Shown: piece by piece, positions 1-8,245 of the stretch
Layout of the letters: each line of letters opens with the position of its first letter
Position numbering within the stretch: the first letter of the stretch is position 1
DNA from: an uncultured Elusimicrobiales bacterium
GTDB taxonomy: Bacteria > Elusimicrobiota > Elusimicrobia > Elusimicrobiales > Elusimicrobiaceae
Assembly (NCBI GenBank): GCA_944324115.1
Contig: CALUVB010000016.1
Coordinates: 1-64,000 of the forward strand
Reading direction: 5' to 3'
Length of the DNA: 64,000 nucleotides
Translations under genes and position numbers: made by a program
The notes under the pieces: model-generated
What the model saw: only the letters and a program-made list of their open reading frames with translations
Told to the model about the DNA's origin: nothing
Database searches by the model: none

Positions 1-47
1 ACCAGGCTACGCAATTCTATCTTAAAAATAAAACTGTAGGAGGTTTT

Positions 48-605
48 ATGAATAAGAAGGGTTTTACCCTGGTTGAATTGCTGGTAGTCGTATTGATTAT
101 CGGCATTTTGGCCGCTATGGCCTTGCCAGCTTACTTTAAGTCGGTAGAACGCGCCCGCATGGCGGAAGCGGATACCTTGTTGGGCAGCATTTCTCAAGCT
201 CAACAAAGACGCTGGATGAAAAATGGCAAATATGCCCTTATGTACAGCGGCTTAGACGTATCTCCCACCTCCGTGGCCACCAACGTGTTCTGCACGAAGG
301 GAGGCACCACGGCCGGCGAGCAAGGTGCTGACGTATGCACTAGCAATGGCTTTGCCATCATCTTAGATGATACTGGCACTGACTTGAACAATTCTGAGGT
401 AACAGCTGAACGCGTAGGCAACAATCAGTATACCTACTCCTTGAGTCGCTACTATCAGAGCAACTTGGTTACCTGCACGCCGGGTACTTCTACGGAAGAC
501 GCCGCCATCTGCGCCGAATACTGCGGGCTGGACTCCACAACGGGAGCCTGCTGCAGTGATGGTTCTACCGGTGAATGTGATGCGCCGACCAATACCGCTC
601 CTTAA
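48..605 (+). CDS. Type IV pilin-like protein
   Basis: A 185-residue type IV pilin or pseudopilin. It has a very short leader (MNKKG), the class III cleavage motif G/FTLVE with the +5 Glu, and one hydrophobic helix at about residues 6-30. Prepilin peptidase would cleave after the Gly and methylate the Phe, and the helix would pack in the fibre core. The C-terminal third is Cys-rich (CGLD, GACC, GEC), suggesting disulfides. A strong AGGAGG (38-43) lies 4 nt before the ATG. This is the only plus-strand pilin here, and it lacks the poly-T/palindrome promoter of the others, so it may be a constitutive subunit (inference). Subunit rank, major or minor, cannot be told. Confidence 0.9.
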   Translation: MNKKGFTLVELLVVVLIIGILAAMALPAYFKSVERARMAEADTLLGSISQAQQRRWMKNGKYALMYSGLDVSPTSVATNVFCTKGGTTAGEQGADVCTSNGFAIILDDTGTDLNNSEVTAERVGNNQYTYSLSRYYQSNLVTCTPGTSTEDAAICAEYCGLDSTTGACCSDGSTGECDAPTNTAP

Positions 606-633
606 TAGGGCTTAATTGGATTAACACGATTAC

Positions 634-662
634 AAACCCGCCGTTTTACGGCGGGTTTTTTA
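634..662 (+). terminator. Rho-independent terminator of the first pilin
   Basis: A perfect 7-bp GC stem (CCCGCCG/CGGCGGG, 637-643 with 649-655) with loop TTTTA is followed by a run of seven T. It ends the pilin transcript about 30 nt after its stop. Confidence 0.9.
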
Positions 663-735
663 TCATTTATAGCCATTGCTATTTTTTCCGACAACTGCTA
701 CTATATAGCCTAAGATATCCGCTTGGTACGGGTGC

Positions 736-1323
736 ATGCAAATGATGAAAGAAAAACAAAATTGTACCACTTCTCCCCATTCCGTTTCTGCCTCCACATT
801 CCAAACGCAGACGCTTTCTGCAACCGCCGCGCCCGCTCATTATCATACAGCCGTCTTTGCCGGAGGCTGCTTTTGGGGAGTAGAATATCTTCTGGGGAAA
901 GTACCTGGCGTAATTAATATACAAAGCGGATATACAGGCGGCCATTTGTCCAGTCCGACTTATGAACAAGTTTGCTCAGGACAAACCGGCCATTACGAGG
1001 CCGTGCGTATTCTGTTTGACCCCGGGAAAACCAATTATGAGACATTGGCCAAAATCTTTTTTGAAATACATGACCCCACCCAACCCGACGGACAAGGCCC
1101 GGATATCGGGAGTCAATACCGCTCCGCCATATTCTATGCCGACCAAAACCAAAAGCACACGGCCGAGAAATTGCTGGAAATCTTGCGAAGCAAAGGTTAT
1201 CAACCCGTAACGCGGCTGTTTCCTTTAGACACTTTTTGGCCGGCGGAAAATTATCATCAACAATATTATATTCGCAAAGGCACCCAGCCCTATTGCCACC
1301 GAAGAGTAAAACGCTTTGACTAA
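736..1323 (+). CDS. msrA: Peptide methionine sulfoxide reductase MsrA
   Basis: MsrA reduces the S-epimer of methionine sulfoxide in proteins using a catalytic Cys, with thioredoxin as usual recycling partner. The signature FAGGCFWGVE is present with catalytic Cys45, followed by the family motifs SGYTGG, GHYEAV, DPTQPDGQGPDIGSQYRS and AENYHQQY. A Cys near the C-terminus (PYCHRR) could be the resolving Cys. Residues 1-36 precede the conserved core and are Ser/Thr/Ala-rich, so the true start among ATG codons 736, 742 and 745 is unclear and no good Shine-Dalgarno decides it. No MsrB partner is adjacent. The gene is monocistronic. Confidence 0.95.
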   Translation: MQMMKEKQNCTTSPHSVSASTFQTQTLSATAAPAHYHTAVFAGGCFWGVEYLLGKVPGVINIQSGYTGGHLSSPTYEQVCSGQTGHYEAVRILFDPGKTNYETLAKIFFEIHDPTQPDGQGPDIGSQYRSAIFYADQNQKHTAEKLLEILRSKGYQPVTRLFPLDTFWPAENYHQQYYIRKGTQPYCHRRVKRFD

Positions 1324-1470
1324 GAGAACACAATTTGGCTGGCCCGCTTCCACAGGCAGGGTTACGGCAAGAAAGGACTTTTCTTAGGAACACCCCGCAC
1401 GTTAATTGAAGCATTAAGGGAGAGAACTTCCCAAGCATAGTCCCTGTTGATAGAAAAAGGCATTTACAAA

Positions 1471-1499
1471 AAAATCCCCGGGGTTAATCCGGGGATTTG
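1471..1499 (-). terminator. Terminator of the tRNA-Lys/tRNA-Glu transcript
   Basis: Stem ATCCCCGG/CCGGGGAT (1474-1481 with 1489-1496). The bases on its left read as a T-run on the minus strand, so it terminates the minus-strand tRNA transcript about 40 nt after tRNA-Glu. Confidence 0.8.
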
Positions 1500-1538
1500 T
1501 AAATTTATTGCAGCTTTTACAACACTGCCTTTTGAAAA

Positions 1539-1613
1539 TGGCGCCCTCTAGGAGAATCGAACTCCTCTTTTCGGATTGAAAATCCGACGTCCTAACCGAT
1601 AGACGAAGAGGGC
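1539..1613 (-). tRNA. tRNA-Glu (anticodon TTC)
   Basis: The reverse complement folds as a 75-nt cloverleaf. The acceptor stem is GCCCTCT/AGAGGGC, the anticodon stem TCGGA/TCCGA encloses loop TTTTCAA with anticodon TTC, and the T arm contains GTTCGATTC. The CCA tail is encoded (TGG at 1539-1541). It lies 7 nt downstream of tRNA-Lys and is co-transcribed with it. Confidence 0.96.
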
Positions 1614-1620
1614 TAAAAAG

Positions 1621-1692
1621 TGCGCCCGGTGAGACTTGAACTCACGGCCCCCCGCTTAAAAGGCGGATGCTCTACCACTGAGCTACGAGCGC
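1621..1692 (-). tRNA. tRNA-Lys (anticodon TTT)
   Basis: A 72-nt cloverleaf on the reverse complement. Acceptor stem GCGCTCG/CGGGCGC, D stem GCTC/GAGC, anticodon stem TCCGC/GCGGG around loop CTTTTAA (anticodon TTT), T arm GTGAG/CTCAC with loop TTCAAGT. No CCA is encoded after the discriminator A, unlike the adjacent tRNA-Glu, so this transcript needs CCA added after processing. Confidence 0.95.
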
Positions 1693-1749
1693 TAAAAACG
1701 GTCAAGGAACTACGAGGGTCTGTGGGCTACTCAAACCCTCAACATAGAT

Positions 1750-1778
1750 ATTATACTAAAATTTTATCCGCAAGAAAA
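1750..1778 (-). promoter_or_regulatory. Probable promoter of the tRNA operon; rest of 1693-2076 empty
   Basis: On the minus strand a perfect TATAAT (1755 down to 1750) lies about 58 nt upstream of tRNA-Lys, with a T-rich -35-like stretch (TTTCTT) 16 nt further up. The remainder of the 384-nt gap between tRNA-Lys and the next gene is AT-rich. I see no coding signal in it apart from the -10 box of the gene at 2077. Confidence 0.5.
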
Positions 1779-2061
1779 GTTTTTCTTTCTTCTTTTGGAA
1801 TCTCTATATTTATTATAGCAAATTTTCTTTTTTTCCACATCGTTTATCCCACACCGCCAAGCCCTCTTGCCGCTGCCGGCCCGTTCTTCTGCCGCTTATT
1901 CATACCCCGCCGGCATCTATCCCGTGCAACATATTGTTCACAACCTCACAAAATCTGCCTTTCAAATGCATCTGTCCAAAGCTTTCTTATCAAAAAGCTC
2001 CGTTTATCCGTTTCCCGGCAGACAGTGATTGCGGACAAACTGCTTCTTTTATAAAAGATTT

Positions 2062-2070
2062 TGATAGAAT
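2062..2070 (+). promoter_or_regulatory. Extended -10 box, leaderless start
   Basis: TGA followed by TAGAAT (2065-2070) forms an extended -10 box that ends exactly 6 nt before the ATG at 2077. There is no Shine-Dalgarno. Transcription would start at or next to the A of the ATG, giving a leaderless mRNA (inference from spacing). Confidence 0.5.
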
Positions 2071-2076
2071 ATTTAT

Positions 2077-2634
2077 ATGCGCTATATCTTATATATTTTT
2101 ACTTTGGGGCTTGTTTTTACTGCCGGCATGCTGGTGGGTAATTTTTATATTCCCGCACAGAATACCAGCCAAGCGGTAGCCGTTTCCGTGCCGGACATAG
2201 ACCATATCAACCCCGCTATAGATCAATCTACTGAACAGCAGGCCCGCCGCAATATCGCCGTGCTGACCCAAGCATTAAGTTCCTGCCCTGTAGTGGTGGA
2301 AGCGGAGCGGGATCGTTTATTTAAAGAAATTGCATTATTTTTAGCGTTGCAGGATTTTAAATTAAAAAAAGCGATTTATGAAGCAGAAATAGCTAAAAAT
2401 TCCGCCACGGGGCGCCCTACGGCCCAGTTTTCCGAAGCGGCGGCCCAATACAGCACAGCTAAGACATACGCCGAAAATTTGGCAGACGAATTTTTCCCCC
2501 CGGTTATTGCTTCCCCCACCCAGGCTTCCACAGACGCCGCAGTCGGTATAAATCCCGCCCTGCCGGAGGACTCGCTGGCGCAAACAACTGCTGTGCCCAG
2601 CGCCACGGTGGCTCAACCAACCGCTTCAAAATAA
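2077..2634 (+). CDS. Hypothetical membrane-anchored protein
   Basis: A 185-residue protein I do not recognise. Residues 3-24 form one hydrophobic helix, probably an uncleaved signal anchor with the body outside the inner membrane. Residues 50-135 look mainly helical and charged (for example ERDRLFKEIALFLALQDFKLKKAIYEAE split across two helices), and the tail is a Pro/Ala/Thr-rich, low-complexity linker. Two Cys-poor halves and no catalytic motif are visible. It is transcribed alone from a probable leaderless promoter and is convergent with the sugar nucleotidyltransferase gene that ends at 2677. Confidence 0.75.
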   Translation: MRYILYIFTLGLVFTAGMLVGNFYIPAQNTSQAVAVSVPDIDHINPAIDQSTEQQARRNIAVLTQALSSCPVVVEAERDRLFKEIALFLALQDFKLKKAIYEAEIAKNSATGRPTAQFSEAAAQYSTAKTYAENLADEFFPPVIASPTQASTDAAVGINPALPEDSLAQTTAVPSATVAQPTASK

Positions 2635-2676
2635 TAACAATCCCGCTGTCTGTTGCTTGAGCGGATAGTATTTTGG

Positions 2677-3609
2677 TTAAAGGGAATATTTATCTAAGAT
2701 AAGATGACTGGCTGTTTTTCCTTCTAGATGTGTTTCTCTGGAAACAATGGCATCTTCTAAGCGGCAGTTTTTAAGTACCGCCCCCTCAGATACAGACACA
2801 TAAGGGCCCAACACGCAGTTTTCCACCACGGCGCTTTCATCTATATAACAGGGGGCCGAAATCTGATTATTCGCGCGGAATTTCTCCGGAACATGAGCAT
2901 GACGTCGCAGCAAAATTTGATTTGTCTGCAACATGATTTCCACCGTACCGCAATCAAACCAATCATTCATTTTAACCGGTACAATAGAAGTCCCTCTCTG
3001 CAAAAGACAGGACAGTGCATCTGTAAGCTGTATTTCATTTTTTACTGTTTTTCCTGAAGCAATCACTTCCTCTAAGCAGGAAAACAACTGGCTGCATTCC
3101 AAAAAAGAATAAGCTCCTATTAAAGCCAAATTACTTTTGGGCTGGGCGGGTTTCTCCTCAAAACCAACAATTTCAGTCCCTTTCAGTTCCACCACTCCAA
3201 ACCGGCGCGGATCTGCCACGGTTTTTACTCCCACCGCGTTCTTTTCGCCTTTAACAAGAGGAAGCAAATCTCCGTCAATAATTGTATCGCCCAAGATAAT
3301 AAAACACGGCCCCGTTACAACAGGTTTGGCCATATAGACCGCATGGCCTAGACCTTTGGGTTCTTTTTGTTCCACAAATACGGTTTCTAGATGAGGATAA
3401 TGGGAACGCACATACGCTATTAGGACTTCCTTCTGATATCCCACGACAAAAACTACCCTGCGTATGCCGCATTGTTCCACTTGACGCAAAATATGCGAAA
3501 TAATAGGCTGCCCTGCCACGTCAAGCATCGTCTTGGGACAATGCTGCGTGAAAGGCAGCAAACGCACTCCTTTGCCCGCTACGGGAATAATAGCCGTATA
3601 CTTATTCAT
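2677..3609 (-). CDS. Sugar-phosphate nucleotidyltransferase (GalU/RmlA-like)
   Basis: A 310-residue enzyme expected to join a sugar 1-phosphate to an NTP, releasing pyrophosphate and an NDP-sugar. The N-terminal half has the GT-A nucleotidyltransferase fold: nucleotide loop PVAGKGVRLLPFTQHCPKTML near residues 9-29 (G-x-G-x-R-x-P and PK), the GDTI metal-binding Asp near 108, and VGFEEKPAQPKS with the EKP motif. The C-terminal 70 residues (ENCVLGPYVSVSEGA, LKNCRLEDAIVS) form a short left-handed beta-helix of hexapeptides. It is more like glucose-1-phosphate uridylyl- or thymidylyltransferases than acetyltransferase-fused GlmU. Substrate cannot be assigned. It follows malQ by 111 nt, and that gap contains its own TATAAT (3665 down to 3660). 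Confidence 0.88.
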   Translation of the reverse strand: MNKYTAIIPVAGKGVRLLPFTQHCPKTMLDVAGQPIISHILRQVEQCGIRRVVFVVGYQKEVLIAYVRSHYPHLETVFVEQKEPKGLGHAVYMAKPVVTGPCFIILGDTIIDGDLLPLVKGEKNAVGVKTVADPRRFGVVELKGTEIVGFEEKPAQPKSNLALIGAYSFLECSQLFSCLEEVIASGKTVKNEIQLTDALSCLLQRGTSIVPVKMNDWFDCGTVEIMLQTNQILLRRHAHVPEKFRANNQISAPCYIDESAVVENCVLGPYVSVSEGAVLKNCRLEDAIVSRETHLEGKTASHLILDKYSL

Positions 3610-3720
3610 ACCTTCCGCAATGAAGAGGGCAGAGAAGAAGCTTCCGCCTCTCTTTTTGTATTATATTCGCCCAAGGCGTATCCTTGAAAACAAGATTAAC
3701 CGCAGGCGCTCGACAGATAT

Positions 3721-5301
3721 TTATTTTTTGGCGCGTTCCGTTTCCGCCAACAAGGATTTATAGCTTTCCAGTTGTTCTTTATACACAGACGCCGCTTCCT
3801 GAGGCGTGTATTCGCTGCGGTAGGTCCAATTTTCATCAGACACCGTACCCGGAACATTCACTCGGTCCAAAGTGCCGATAATATCCTGCCAAGAGAACAT
3901 GGTTAATGCTGAGCCGGAAGTCAACACCCGGCGCAAAATAGCGCGCTGGGTCTGCAAATTAAACGGCACATTCCCATCTGTTTTCTGGGCGGAAATCATC
4001 TCCCAAATATTCGCTCTCTCCTGCTGGGGCATAGTTTCCCACCAGCCGCGTACTGTTTCCGTATCATGCGTGGAGGTGGTACACAAAGACACCGGCGGGA
4101 AATTGCGCGGTTCGCGGTAATAACCATTATCTTCCCGTTCCCAGCGAAGCACCTTATAACCAGGGATTTTCATTTCTACCAGCATACGCCTCACAAACGT
4201 CGGGATAACGCCTAAGTCTTCCCCTACCGGCATAGAACCGTGAGCACTGTCCAGCACCATGCTCAAAAATCCGTAGCCGCGGTCAATTTGTTCTTGTTCC
4301 ACCAAGATATCAAATCCGCCTTGATTATCACCGGATTTAAAAATATATGTGCGGAAAAATCCAACCAAATGATCCAGCCGGAACACATCATATAGTTCCA
4401 CGGCCCGTTTAATTTTCCGCCGCCATAAACCAAAATTATCAGCCTGTATGTGTTTCCAATCATAAGCAGGCAGCCCCCAGCACTGGCCGTCTTTAGAGAA
4501 CTGGTCCGGCGGCGCACCCACGGAACATTCCAGACGGAAGTTTTCCCTCTCACTCCACACTTCCGCGCTGTCTAAGTTGGTGCCGAAAGGGATATCCCCA
4601 AACAAATGGACCCCCGCCGCCTGAGCCTGCACTTTAGCTGCGCGCAGCTGCAGGTCCGCCTGCCATTGCACATAAGAGAAAAAATCTACATATTCGCGGT
4701 ATTGTGCTTCAAAACTATCCACCGCTTCTTTCTGAAATAAAGCCAGCTCCTGAGGCCATTGGGTCCAAGTTTGCCAGCGGTAAAACTCTTTGAGTGCCCG
4801 AAAAATACTATAAGGGCGCAGCCACTCTTTTTTAGCCGCGCGGTAGGCATCAAAAGCTTGGGCGGTGGGCGTATTTTGGCTCATTTCGTTTTCTAAAAAA
4901 AACTGGTAGGCCTGCCAAAGCACTTTCATTTTGGCTTGTTTGACCGCATTAAACGGTGCTTTGCGGCTTAAACGCCAAGCCGTGATATCTCCCTGCAAAT
5001 TCTGTATTTCTTCACATGCACGGGCGGAAAGAGGCACTTCCCGCACGGCATTTACGTCAATATACACTGGGTCTATGGCAAAAGCACTCAGCGCAGAGTA
5101 CGGACATGTTTGCCCGGGGGCTGTCTCCTGTAAAGGCAATATCTGCACGACAGACGCCCCCAATCCACCCAAAAAATGGACCCACTGGTTCAAGGAAGAA
5201 AAATCCCCCACGCCCCAGTCGTCTTCTGTTTTCATAGCCGCCAACGGCATCAGAATACCGTTTGTGCGGGCGGCTAAAAGTTCCTCATGTACACTGGCCA
5301 T
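3721..5301 (-). CDS. malQ: 4-alpha-glucanotransferase (amylomaltase)
   Basis: MalQ (GH77) transfers alpha-1,4-glucan segments between malto-oligosaccharides and works in cytosolic glycogen or maltodextrin turnover. Family landmarks are GILMPLAAMKTEDDWGVGDF at the N-terminus, PYSALSAFAIDPVYID, FGDIPFGTNLDSAEVW, the nucleophile region VFRLDHLVGFFRTY, the acid/base region PVGEDLGVIPTFVRRML and the late THDTETVRGWW. I chose the ATG at 5301 (526 residues): the longer reading starts with TTG at 5325 and overlaps ridA. The gene lies 10 nt downstream of ridA and is co-transcribed with it. Confidence 0.96.
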   Translation of the reverse strand: MASVHEELLAARTNGILMPLAAMKTEDDWGVGDFSSLNQWVHFLGGLGASVVQILPLQETAPGQTCPYSALSAFAIDPVYIDVNAVREVPLSARACEEIQNLQGDITAWRLSRKAPFNAVKQAKMKVLWQAYQFFLENEMSQNTPTAQAFDAYRAAKKEWLRPYSIFRALKEFYRWQTWTQWPQELALFQKEAVDSFEAQYREYVDFFSYVQWQADLQLRAAKVQAQAAGVHLFGDIPFGTNLDSAEVWSERENFRLECSVGAPPDQFSKDGQCWGLPAYDWKHIQADNFGLWRRKIKRAVELYDVFRLDHLVGFFRTYIFKSGDNQGGFDILVEQEQIDRGYGFLSMVLDSAHGSMPVGEDLGVIPTFVRRMLVEMKIPGYKVLRWEREDNGYYREPRNFPPVSLCTTSTHDTETVRGWWETMPQQERANIWEMISAQKTDGNVPFNLQTQRAILRRVLTSGSALTMFSWQDIIGTLDRVNVPGTVSDENWTYRSEYTPQEAASVYKEQLESYKSLLAETERAKK

Positions 5302-5311
5302 ATAGTATCCA

Positions 5312-5689
5312 TTACTTGCGCACAATGGCTTCTATCTCAATAGAACTCCCCTTGGGAAGAGCCGCCACTTGCACCGTAGTGCGGGCAGGTGGATTTTCTT
5401 TAAAAAAGGTGGCATATACTTCGTTCATCTCGGCAAAAGCAGTCAAATCCGTCATATAGACGGTAGTTTTAACTACATGCTTTAATTGGGCACCGGCAGC
5501 TTTAAGCACGTTTTCCAAATTTTTCAGCACCAGCTCTGTTTGACCTTTCACATCTCCGCCGAAAATTTCCCCCGTTACCGGATCTACGGGCAATACGCCA
5601 GAGGTAAAAATGAAGCCTCCTTCTTCCACTGCTTGGGAATATGGCCCAATGGCTTTGGGAGCTTGTGGAGAATTGATAATTTTTTTCAT
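5312..5689 (-). CDS. ridA: RidA family 2-iminobutanoate/2-iminopropanoate deaminase
   Basis: A 125-residue RidA (YjgF/YER057c/UK114) protein. These cytosolic trimers hydrolyse reactive enamine/imine intermediates made by PLP enzymes such as threonine dehydratase. Diagnostic segments are APKAIGPYSQAV near the N-terminus, GEIFGGDVKGQTELVLKNL, and PPARTTVQVAALPKGSSIEIEA, whose Arg binds the substrate carboxylate. Length is typical. It is first in an operon with malQ. A purine-rich site (AAGAGAGG) lies before the ATG, and a TATAGT lies further up near 5742. Confidence 0.96.
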   Translation of the reverse strand: MKKIINSPQAPKAIGPYSQAVEEGGFIFTSGVLPVDPVTGEIFGGDVKGQTELVLKNLENVLKAAGAQLKHVVKTTVYMTDLTAFAEMNEVYATFFKENPPARTTVQVAALPKGSSIEIEAIVRK

Positions 5690-5761
5690 AAAAAGCCTCT
5701 CTTGTTCATCATGATAAAAACCCTTGTACTATATGGTATAAAACCCCGTTTGCCGTGTCAA

Positions 5762-5794
5762 ACAAAAACCCTGCGCAATAAAAATTGCGCAGGG
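5762..5794 (-). terminator. Terminator of the rpsF-ssb-rpsR-rplI operon
   Basis: An 11-bp perfect stem (CCCTGCGCAAT/ATTGCGCAGGG, 5769-5779 with 5784-5794) is followed on the minus strand by TTTTTG, about 95 nt after the rplI stop. Confidence 0.92.
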
Positions 5795-5888
5795 CGGAAA
5801 GTGAACTGCTCATCAGAGAACCTACTAGGTCCCGGTTGGGCGGTTATACCGCGGCAACCTTTCTTCTGCACGGCTTAAACCGGCAGAC

Positions 5889-6401
5889 TTATTTTCCTTC
5901 AGTGGCAGCTTCAGCTTTGGTTTCGGCTTTGGCGTTGGGAATGGTAGGCTCCACTTCAGTCAAAGCCTCAATTTTCACTTTAATTTTGGCCGTGACAGTG
6001 GGTTTTAAATAAATGCCCACTTCGGTTTCACCCAAAGCTTTCACCGGCATATTCAGTTCAATATTGTCTTTGGTAATTTTGTGGCCCAAAGCAGTCAAAG
6101 CTTTAAAAATATCCGCTTTATTGACGGAACCGAAAACTACGCCGTCACTGTTAACGGTTTTGGTAAACGGAAGCACCACCCCTTCCAGCTTTTCAGCGAT
6201 GGCGCGGGCTTCTTTCAATTCGGCTTCAATTTTTTTGGCACGGCGTTCAGCGCCCAGCTGCCAATTTTTTACGGCACCCGGAGTGGCTACTTCAGCCAAG
6301 TTCTGCGGCACCAAAAAGTTTCTGGCGTAGCCGTTTTTCACTTCCACGATATCGCCGGCCATACCCAAATTCTTTACGTTTTCTCTTAAAATAACTTTCA
6401 T
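5889..6401 (-). CDS. rplI: 50S ribosomal protein bL9
   Basis: bL9 binds 23S rRNA near the L1 stalk and its elongated helix helps keep reading frame. The N-terminal domain is canonical (MKVILRENVKNLGMAGDIVE, VKNGYARNFLVPQNLA), followed by the long connecting helix (about residues 45-75) and the C-terminal domain (FGSVNKADIFKAL). The protein is 170 residues, about 20 longer than E. coli L9, because of an Ala/Glu/Lys-rich tail (KAETKAEAATEGK). It is last in the rpsF-ssb-rpsR-rplI operon. Confidence 0.98.
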   Translation of the reverse strand: MKVILRENVKNLGMAGDIVEVKNGYARNFLVPQNLAEVATPGAVKNWQLGAERRAKKIEAELKEARAIAEKLEGVVLPFTKTVNSDGVVFGSVNKADIFKALTALGHKITKDNIELNMPVKALGETEVGIYLKPTVTAKIKVKIEALTEVEPTIPNAKAETKAEAATEGK

Positions 6402-6421
6402 CTCAAATTCTCCCTAAACAC

Positions 6422-6742
6422 TTATTTCTTCGGCAGCGAATACGGCAAAATAGCCAAATTGCGGTCGCGTTTAATCGCTTTGGTAATCTGGCGCTGGTGT
6501 TTGGCGCAGGTGCCGGTAATGCGGCGGGAGAGAATTTTCCCGCTTTCCATCGTGAAAGATTTAACGAATTGGAAATTTTTATAATCTACGTTGTCAATTT
6601 TTTCAGCGCAGACTTTGCACACCTTGCGGCGGCTTTCAAAGCGCTTTTTGGCAAACGGTCTGGCCGGTCTTTCCGGTCTGGCGGCCGCAGTGGCAGCGGC
6701 GGCGGGAACTTCATTGGTTTTAATTTCTTCGGACATTTTCAC
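6422..6742 (-). CDS. rpsR: 30S ribosomal protein bS18
   Basis: bS18 pairs with bS6 on the platform of the small subunit. The core is clear: KVCKVCAEKIDNVDYKN, SGKILSRRITGTCAKHQRQ and ITKAIKRDRNLAILPY. The CxxC plus downstream C and H suggest the zinc-binding (C+) form. An extra N-terminal segment of about 30 residues is Ala/Pro/Arg-rich and not part of the usual fold. The gene sits between ssb and rplI, the standard bacterial order. Confidence 0.97.
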   Translation of the reverse strand: MKMSEEIKTNEVPAAAATAAARPERPARPFAKKRFESRRKVCKVCAEKIDNVDYKNFQFVKSFTMESGKILSRRITGTCAKHQRQITKAIKRDRNLAILPYSLPKK

Positions 6743-6762
6743 TTCCCTCTTAATTTGAAAAT

Positions 6763-7218
6763 TTAAAATGGCACATCATCTTCCATGACGGGCTGATCCA
6801 CATCTACAGAAGGCACATCATCTTTGGCGGCGGCTTGGCCGGCATAATCGGCTCCACCCGGGAAATTGCTTTCCAAAATTTGCAGGCGGCGGCAGGTAAT
6901 CTGAAGCGATTTGCGGGTCTGGCCCGTGTTTTTGTCTGTATATTCGCTGGTGGTCAAGCGGCCTTCCACATAAACAGGTGTGCCTTTTTTAAGGCGGTCT
7001 TTGGCCCGTTCCGCAGCGTTGCCCCACACGACGACAGGCACGAATACGGTATCATCTTTCCATTCATTGCTCGTTTGGTCCATATAGCGGCGGTTGACAG
7101 CCACGTCAAAGCGGCATACGGCTTGCCCCTTTTGGGTAAAGGCCACATTGGCGTCTCTGGTTAAACGGCCTGCGATAAGAACTTGATTCTGTTCCGGAAG
7201 TCTGATTTGGCCTGCCAT
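6763..7218 (-). CDS. ssb: Single-stranded DNA-binding protein
   Basis: A 151-residue SSB that coats ssDNA as a tetramer in replication, repair and recombination. The OB fold covers about residues 8-115 (NQVLIAGRLTRDANVAFT, VCRFDVAVNRRY, DTVFVPVVVWGNAAE, VYVEGRLTTSEY). A short linker leads to the acidic tip DDVPF, the docking site for partner proteins. It lies between rpsF and rpsR, 9 nt after rpsF. Confidence 0.97.
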   Translation of the reverse strand: MAGQIRLPEQNQVLIAGRLTRDANVAFTQKGQAVCRFDVAVNRRYMDQTSNEWKDDTVFVPVVVWGNAAERAKDRLKKGTPVYVEGRLTTSEYTDKNTGQTRKSLQITCRRLQILESNFPGGADYAGQAAAKDDVPSVDVDQPVMEDDVPF

Positions 7219-7227
7219 AAACGCCTC

Positions 7228-7545
7228 TTATTTAGCCACCGGAGCCGGCTTGGCTTTGATTTCGCTGGACAACATGACCATAGAGCGCAACACTTTTTCG
7301 TTGAGCTTCATCGCTTCTTCCCATACTTTAATGAAAGAAGGCTGGGCTTTAAATTTCAAATACAGATAAAAGCCATCGCGAACATGGTTAATGTCATGGG
7401 TGAATTTCCGTCTGCCCAGCTTTTCTTCACTGGTGACTTCGCCACCGTTCTTAGCGACCAATTCTTTTGCTTTGGTCACAAAATCCGCCACTTCCGAATC
7501 GGACAGCTGCGGTTTAACAATCGTTACAGTTTCGTAGGTTCTCAT
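7228..7545 (-). CDS. rpsF: 30S ribosomal protein bS6
   Basis: bS6 (105 residues) binds bS18 and central-domain 16S rRNA. Recognisable segments are MRTYETVTIVKPQLSDSEV at the start and GRRKFTHDINHVRDGFYLYL in the middle, with the ferredoxin-like alpha/beta length typical of the family. It leads the rpsF-ssb-rpsR-rplI operon. A perfect TATAAT ends 6 nt before its ATG with no Shine-Dalgarno between, so the operon is probably transcribed as a leaderless mRNA. Confidence 0.97.
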   Translation of the reverse strand: MRTYETVTIVKPQLSDSEVADFVTKAKELVAKNGGEVTSEEKLGRRKFTHDINHVRDGFYLYLKFKAQPSFIKVWEEAMKLNEKVLRSMVMLSSEIKAKPAPVAK

Positions 7546-7551
7546 AAGTTT

Positions 7552-7557
7552 ATTATA
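7552..7557 (-). promoter_or_regulatory. -10 box of rpsF operon, leaderless start
   Basis: On the minus strand a consensus TATAAT is followed by AAACTT and then the rpsF ATG. The 6-nt gap leaves no room for a ribosome-binding site if transcription starts at the usual distance from the -10. Confidence 0.6.
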
Positions 7558-7714
7558 CTATTTTATTTCTCTTATTTTCCAGACAAAAAACCTTACAAGG
7601 CGTATCCTACCGCCTCGCATAGGCTTATTGAATCTCTTTTGGGCACTGACTCACCTGCGGCCCGGGCGATTCTTTCCTTGAATTTATTATAACAATTTCC
7701 GAAAGACAAGGCAA

Positions 7715-8245
7715 CTACAATTGATATAGTTTTACCATGCCTCCAACATCAGAAGAAATATCACTCACATATTTTCCGCCCAAGCTTTGACAAACGCCTT
7801 GGGCCGCTTCGTCAGATTGCGCAGCCATACAATAGAGCTCCGGATAAAATACATAAAAATAAAATCCGCTTTTGTTCTTCATATACACCGTAAACGATTT
7901 TCCTCTATGCTGAATGGAATAACCAGCCGTTTTAAATTGTTCCATTCCGTCTGAAGATGTAGAGAAATCTGACATTTCATAATCCCAGCCCATATCCTTC
8001 AGACTTTCGCAGTTTCCGCCGGCCATCAAATCCAAGGCGCACAAATCTTTAAAATGTTTGGCAAACGCATAAAGCTGAACGGCGCGGGATTTTAATACCG
8101 CTTTCTCATATTTAGGCAAAGCAATAGCGGCTAAAATGCCGATAATCAGCACCACCACCAGAAGTTCTATAAGGGTAAAACCACCCAATCTGCCTTTGGC
8201 GCGGGAGTTAAGAAGGAAAGTCTTTTTTTGATAAATTTTTCTCAT
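7715..8245 (-). CDS. Type IV pilin-like protein (tandem copy 1)
   Basis: A 176-residue pilin-like protein starting MRKIYQKKTF. The basic leader of about 22 residues ends RLGG, then comes FTLIELLVVVLIIG with the +5 Glu and one N-terminal helix. The body carries paired Cys (LCALD, GGNCESL, ELYCMA) and the C-terminal signature CQSLGG shared with several other pilins here. I chose the ATG at 8245; a TTG two codons earlier is less likely. Its leader and helix are nearly identical to the neighbour at 8306-8854 while the C-terminal half diverges, so the two are tandem duplicates. A7 follows the leader codons for Tyr-Gln. Confidence 0.92.
   Translation of the reverse strand: MRKIYQKKTFLLNSRAKGRLGGFTLIELLVVVLIIGILAAIALPKYEKAVLKSRAVQLYAFAKHFKDLCALDLMAGGNCESLKDMGWDYEMSDFSTSSDGMEQFKTAGYSIQHRGKSFTVYMKNKSGFYFYVFYPELYCMAAQSDEAAQGVCQSLGGKYVSDISSDVGGMVKLYQL

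Noticed and set aside
914-1438. Minus-strand frame of 174 codons opposite msrA
   Set aside because: Antisense to a clear msrA with full motif set; no start signal and no known fold.
1620-2054. Plus-strand reading frame of 144 codons
   Set aside because: It runs antisense through tRNA-Lys and has no ribosome site or recognisable domain.
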